Source of the DNA: JACPFV01 sp035526825
GTDB lineage: Bacteria > Pseudomonadota > Gammaproteobacteria > Nevskiales > Nevskiaceae
Assembly (NCBI GenBank): GCA_035526825.1
Contig: DATLBT010000069.1
Coordinates: 1 to 24,071 of the forward strand
DNA length: 24,071 nt
Direction: 5' to 3'
Shown here: positions 21,316 to 24,071 of the stretch, piece after piece
How positions within the stretch are numbered: position 1 is the first letter of the stretch
Layout of the letters: each line of letters starts with the position of its first letter
Translations under genes and position numbers: made by a program
Notes under the pieces: model-generated
Told to the model about the DNA's origin: nothing
Databases searched by the model: none
The model's input: the letters and a program-made list of their open reading frames with translations, nothing else

Positions 21316-21767
21316 TGAGCTTCATCATCGAAAAGACCCTCGAGATCAAAGCCCCACCCACGGTGGTCTGGGAAGTCCTCACCGATTTCGCCAAGTACCC
21401 CGAATGGAACCCGTTCGTGGTCGAGTGCAAGAGCACGCTCGAGCCCGGCGATGCAATGGATATGCGGGTGAAGCTCATCGGCCCACCGCAGCGCCAGGTC
21501 GAATGGATGAACGAGCACAGGCCCGGCCAGCGCTTCGCCTACAACATGAAGCCGTTCCCGCTCGGTGGGCTGCGCAGCCTGCGTTCGCACGACCTCGAGG
21601 CCATCGGCGCAGACGCAACGCGCTATCGCTCGTATTTCCAGCTCGATGGCTGGATGATGCCGTTGGTGCGCGGGATGTTCGGCGCCGCGATCGAGCGCGG
21701 CATGCGCGGGATGTGGGAAGGCGTGCAGCACCGCTCGGAACAGTTGTGGGCGCAGCGGCGCCGCTGA
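21315..21767 (+). CDS. SRPBCC (START/polyketide-cyclase-like) lipid-binding protein
   Basis: A 150-residue protein with the SRPBCC layout: a first strand (IIEKTLEIKAPPTVVWEVLTDFAKYPEWNPFV), a central beta sheet with EPGDAMDMRVKLIGPP and QVEWMNEHRPGQRFAY, and a long C-terminal helix (GAAIERGMRGMWEGVQHRSEQLW). PxxVWxVLTDFxKYPEWNPF is typical of polyketide cyclase/dehydrase-family members. These bind hydrophobic ligands such as sterols and lipids in a helix-grip pocket; some are cyclases or dehydratases. In this operon a steroid-intermediate carrier or isomerase is conceivable but not shown. The frame remains open upstream across the ligase; ATG 21315 is chosen for its overlap with the ligase stop and a well-placed GAGGGA. 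Confidence 0.82.
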   Translation: MSFIIEKTLEIKAPPTVVWEVLTDFAKYPEWNPFVVECKSTLEPGDAMDMRVKLIGPPQRQVEWMNEHRPGQRFAYNMKPFPLGGLRSLRSHDLEAIGADATRYRSYFQLDGWMMPLVRGMFGAAIERGMRGMWEGVQHRSEQLWAQRRR

Positions 21768-22954
21768 AGTCGCTCGCTGCGCCGGTGTTCATCCCGGCGT
21801 CGCTGGTGGAATGTGCCGACGCGGCACTGGCGCGGCTCGAGCGCCTCGGCGACGGTTCCGTGTCCTTGCCGACCGGCGCGCAGCTGCTCAGCGAGCGCGC
21901 GGTGATCTCCGGGTATTTTTCGCAGGGGCGGGTTTCGCCGGGTGGATCGTGCCGATTGCTCGAGGCGCGCGATGGTTTGATCGCGCTGAATCTTGCGCGT
22001 GATGAGGACTGGGATTTGCTGCCGGCGTGGCTCGAGGCTGACGTGGCGCGGGATTGGGATGCGGTGAGCGCCGCGGTGAGTTCGCTTGATGCGCGTGCGC
22101 TGGTGGAGCGGGGCAGGGAGATCGGCCTGGCTGTCGCGCTCGATGCGCCCGCCAACCGATCTGTGGGAGGGGCCCTGGCCCCGACGTCGGTGGCGATACA
22201 TCGCGGCCAGGGGCGCTCCCACGGAACGCCCATCCGGGTGATCGACCTCTCGTCTCTTTGGGCCGGGCCGTTATGTAGCCACCTGCTGCACCGAATGGGC
22301 GCCGAGGTCATCAAGGTCGAGTCGCTGCATCGCCCCGACGGCGCCCGCCGCGGACCGCGCGCATTCTTCGACCTGCTCAACGCCGGCAAGGCCTCTGTCG
22401 CGCTGGACTTCAGCACCGCCGAAGGCCGCGCCCAGCTCCGCGCGCTGATCGACTCCGCCGACATCGTCATCGAAGCGAGCCGCCCGCGCGCGCTGCGCCA
22501 GCTCGGCATCGACGCCGAACATTACGCGCAGCACAAAGTCTGGCTCAGCCTCACCGCCTACGGCCGCACCCCCGCCACCGAAAACTGGATCGGTTACGGC
22601 GACGACGTCGCAGTCGCCGCCGGCCTGACCCATGCCGTCCGCCAAGCCACCGGCGAAACCCAGATCGTCGGCGACGCCATCGCCGACCCCCTCACCGGCA
22701 TCCACGCCGCGCTCGCCGTTTGGCAAGCCCGCCGCCCCGGCCTGCTGGACATCTCCCTGCACGCAACGCTCTCCCACTTACTGAGTGGGGGTCAGAGTCG
22801 TACTCGCAAACCATTGATTCCGATGGCCGCGCAGCCGCTTCGTACGGCACAGGGTCAAGCCCGCGAGCTCGGCGCCGACACCATCGTCCAGTTGCGGGAG
22901 GCTGCCCGCATCAATGCTGGCGAGACTGCAACGCAGGCCGAAGGAGAGCACTGA
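21746..22954 (+). CDS. CaiB/BaiF-type CoA-transferase with apparently permuted domains
   Basis: About 402 residues. The order of parts is unusual. Residues 50-140 (SPGGSCRLLEARDGLIALNLARDEDW... then ALVERGREIGLAVAL) match the small domain that normally follows the catalytic half. Residues 165-330 (RVIDLSSLWAGPLCSHLLHRMGAEVIKVES, NAGKASVALDFSTAEGR, IADPLTGIHAALAVWQA) match the normal N-terminal half, with Asp314 at the catalytic position. The protein ends RELGADTIVQLREA. Two repeats are read through in frame: a REP-like hairpin in the linker (22162-22225) and the GGGGTCAGAGTCG element (22788-22821). The start is uncertain: GTG 21746 overlaps the SRPBCC gene by 22 bases; GTG 21785 and GTG 21806 are alternatives. 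It overlaps the P450 start. Function: CoA transfer to an unknown, probably steroid, acid. Confidence 0.75.
   Translation: MGAAAPLKSLAAPVFIPASLVECADAALARLERLGDGSVSLPTGAQLLSERAVISGYFSQGRVSPGGSCRLLEARDGLIALNLARDEDWDLLPAWLEADVARDWDAVSAAVSSLDARALVERGREIGLAVALDAPANRSVGGALAPTSVAIHRGQGRSHGTPIRVIDLSSLWAGPLCSHLLHRMGAEVIKVESLHRPDGARRGPRAFFDLLNAGKASVALDFSTAEGRAQLRALIDSADIVIEASRPRALRQLGIDAEHYAQHKVWLSLTAYGRTPATENWIGYGDDVAVAAGLTHAVRQATGETQIVGDAIADPLTGIHAALAVWQARRPGLLDISLHATLSHLLSGGQSRTRKPLIPMAAQPLRTAQGQARELGADTIVQLREAARINAGETATQAEGEH
22162..22225. repeat. REP-like inverted repeat inside the permuted CoA-transferase gene
   Basis: The left arm (22162-22184, TGTGGGAGGGGCC...) and right arm (22201-22225, TCGCGGCCAGGGGCGC...) are imperfect reverse complements with a 16-base loop. 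The left arm recurs exactly, inverted, at 9612-9634. It is translated as about 20 linker residues, including SVGGALAPTSVAIHRGQG. Confidence 0.83.
22788..22821. repeat. GGGGTCAGAGTCG repeat, copy 2, inside the permuted CoA-transferase gene
   Basis: 30 of 34 bases match 7158-7191. Here it is read in another frame, as GGQSRTRKPLIP, just after the end of the conserved catalytic half. Confidence 0.78.
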
Positions 22955-24071
22955 TGGCTGCCGCGCGTGTCGAGATCGATTCGAAGGTCTTCAACCCGTA
23001 CTCGAAGGATTTCATCAGGAACCCGGACCCGGTCTGGCAAACGCTGGTCCGCGACTACCCCGTGGCGTGGCACAAGGACCTGCAGATGTGGCTGATCTCG
23101 AGCCACGCGGCGTGCGAGCAAATGCTGAAGGACAACCGCTTCTCGCCGAACTTCCGGCATTGGGAGCACGCGCCGCCGTCAAAGCCGGAAGCCGAGAAGA
23201 ACGATTTCGAGAAGTCTTTCGACAAGGGCTTCTTCGCGGTCTCGCCCGAGGCGCACTTGCGCCTGCGCAAGCTGACCATGCCGGCATTCAGCCGACCGGT
23301 GATGGGCAAGATCGACGAGAAAATCCGCGACCTCGTGACGCAGTGCTTCGAGGACATCGGCGCGCCGGACGAGTTCGACGTCTACGAGGCGTTGGCGAGC
23401 AAGATCCCGGTGCGCGCGATCGCGCGCATGGTCGGCGTGCCGATGGACCAGGAGCAGGTATTCCACGAGTTCGCCGTCAACATCATCAAGGCGACGCGCA
23501 TCAACCTGAACCCGAAGGAGCGCGAAGTCGCGATGCAGGCGACGCTGCCGGGGTTCGCATACTTCCGGCAGCTCATCGCCGAGCGGCGCGCACGTGCCGG
23601 CGGACCGGGCGACGATTTCCTCGGCAATCTCGTGAGCGCGAGCGAAGGCGCATCCAAACTGGACGACTACGAGATCCTGTCCGTGATCTTCGCGCTGATC
23701 ACCGCCGGTTCCGATACCGCGACGGACCTGCACACGTTCCTGATCCACGGCCTCTTGCACAACCCGGATCAGTGGGCGCTGCTTAAGGAAAAACCCGAGC
23801 TCATGGAGAACGCGATCATCGAGCTGTTGCGCTACGGCTCGTTCGGCAAGATGCCGTTCTTCCGCTTCGCCACGGAAACCCTGGAATTCCACGGCCAGAC
23901 CATCGAGAAAGGCAAGGGCATCGGCATCAACATCCAGGCCGCGTGGCATGACCCGGCCAAGTGGGACAAGCCCAACACGCTGGACCTGAACCGCCGCCTC
24001 GACGGCAACCTGGTGTTCGGCGCGGGCGCGCATTTCTGCATCGGCACGTACCTCGTGCGCGTGCAGGGGCG
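22954..24071 (+). CDS. cytochrome P450, 3'-truncated by window end
   Basis: The first 372 residues of a bacterial class I P450 of probably about 400-420 residues. The C-helix heme-propionate motif reads EAHLRLRKLTMPAFS. The I-helix oxygen-activation motif is ITAGSDTAT (about residues 249-257). ExxR is ELLRY, and the heme-ligand loop is FGAGAHFCIG with Cys362. Start ATG 22954 overlaps the stop of the CoA-transferase (TGATG). The N-terminus (VFNPYSKDFIRNPDPVWQTL) is soluble, without a membrane anchor. It does not resemble CYP125 or CYP142, the cholesterol C26 hydroxylases, in the parts I remember, so the family is open. Last in a steroid side-chain operon, it may hydroxylate a steroid or terpenoid; a ferredoxin partner is not visible before the window ends. 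Confidence 0.9.
   Translation, partial: MAAARVEIDSKVFNPYSKDFIRNPDPVWQTLVRDYPVAWHKDLQMWLISSHAACEQMLKDNRFSPNFRHWEHAPPSKPEAEKNDFEKSFDKGFFAVSPEAHLRLRKLTMPAFSRPVMGKIDEKIRDLVTQCFEDIGAPDEFDVYEALASKIPVRAIARMVGVPMDQEQVFHEFAVNIIKATRINLNPKEREVAMQATLPGFAYFRQLIAERRARAGGPGDDFLGNLVSASEGASKLDDYEILSVIFALITAGSDTATDLHTFLIHGLLHNPDQWALLKEKPELMENAIIELLRYGSFGKMPFFRFATETLEFHGQTIEKGKGIGINIQAAWHDPAKWDKPNTLDLNRRLDGNLVFGAGAHFCIGTYLVRVQG

Overview
The window is high-GC (roughly two thirds by eye), densely coded proteobacterial DNA carrying a steroid-degradation gene cluster. Several products match, from memory of the family sequences, proteins of the cholesterol/androstane pathway: IpdC, EchA20, FadA6, FadE30, IpdF and the side-chain aldolase Ltp2. 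The dispersed palindromic repeats and the RND/YCF48 pair fit a gammaproteobacterium of the Steroidobacter, Nevskiales or Xanthomonadales kind better than an actinobacterium. That taxon is an inference.

Region 1 (1-9601, + strand) is a C/D-ring (HIP-CoA) degradation operon. In order it holds the 3' part of ipdC, echA20, a ~390-aa and a ~350-aa acyl-CoA dehydrogenase subunit, fadA6, an SDR dehydrogenase, a fused two-domain acyl-CoA dehydrogenase whose second half is FadE30-like, ipdF, and a MaoC-type hydratase. Most junctions are ATGA or TGATG overlaps, so translation is coupled. Together these genes can dehydrogenate, hydrate, oxidise and cleave the two remaining rings to acetyl-, propionyl- and succinyl-CoA. 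ipdAB and fadD3 are not seen and presumably lie outside. Region 2 (9703-13358) is a YCF48-like beta-propeller protein overlapping an MMPL/RND-family membrane protein, probably an export or uptake pair. Region 3 (13506-16031) is a double-domain CaiB/BaiF CoA-transferase, followed by a convergent VTT/TVP38-family membrane protein (16038-16730, - strand).

Region 4 (16835 to the end, + strand) is a second tightly overlapping operon: a DUF35 zinc-ribbon protein, ltp2, an alpha/beta hydrolase, a small unknown protein, an AMP-forming CoA ligase, an SRPBCC protein, a rearranged (apparently permuted) CoA-transferase, and a cytochrome P450 cut off by the window end. The DUF35-Ltp2 pair points to steroid side-chain removal. 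The roles of the others are guesses from context.

The most unusual feature is not a single gene. At least five families of short, mostly palindromic repeats have settled in this cluster, and many copies are translated. One lies exactly at the joint of the fused dehydrogenase and recurs in another frame inside the last CoA-transferase. One makes the C-terminal tail of the DUF35 protein and the ribosome-binding site of ltp2. One does the same for the CoA ligase and the SRPBCC gene. One sits in the linker of the permuted CoA-transferase and has an exact 23-base partner between the maoC-like gene and the YCF48 gene. No stretch longer than about 150 bases lacks a gene. No RNA genes, CRISPR arrays, transposase genes or transcription regulators were seen.
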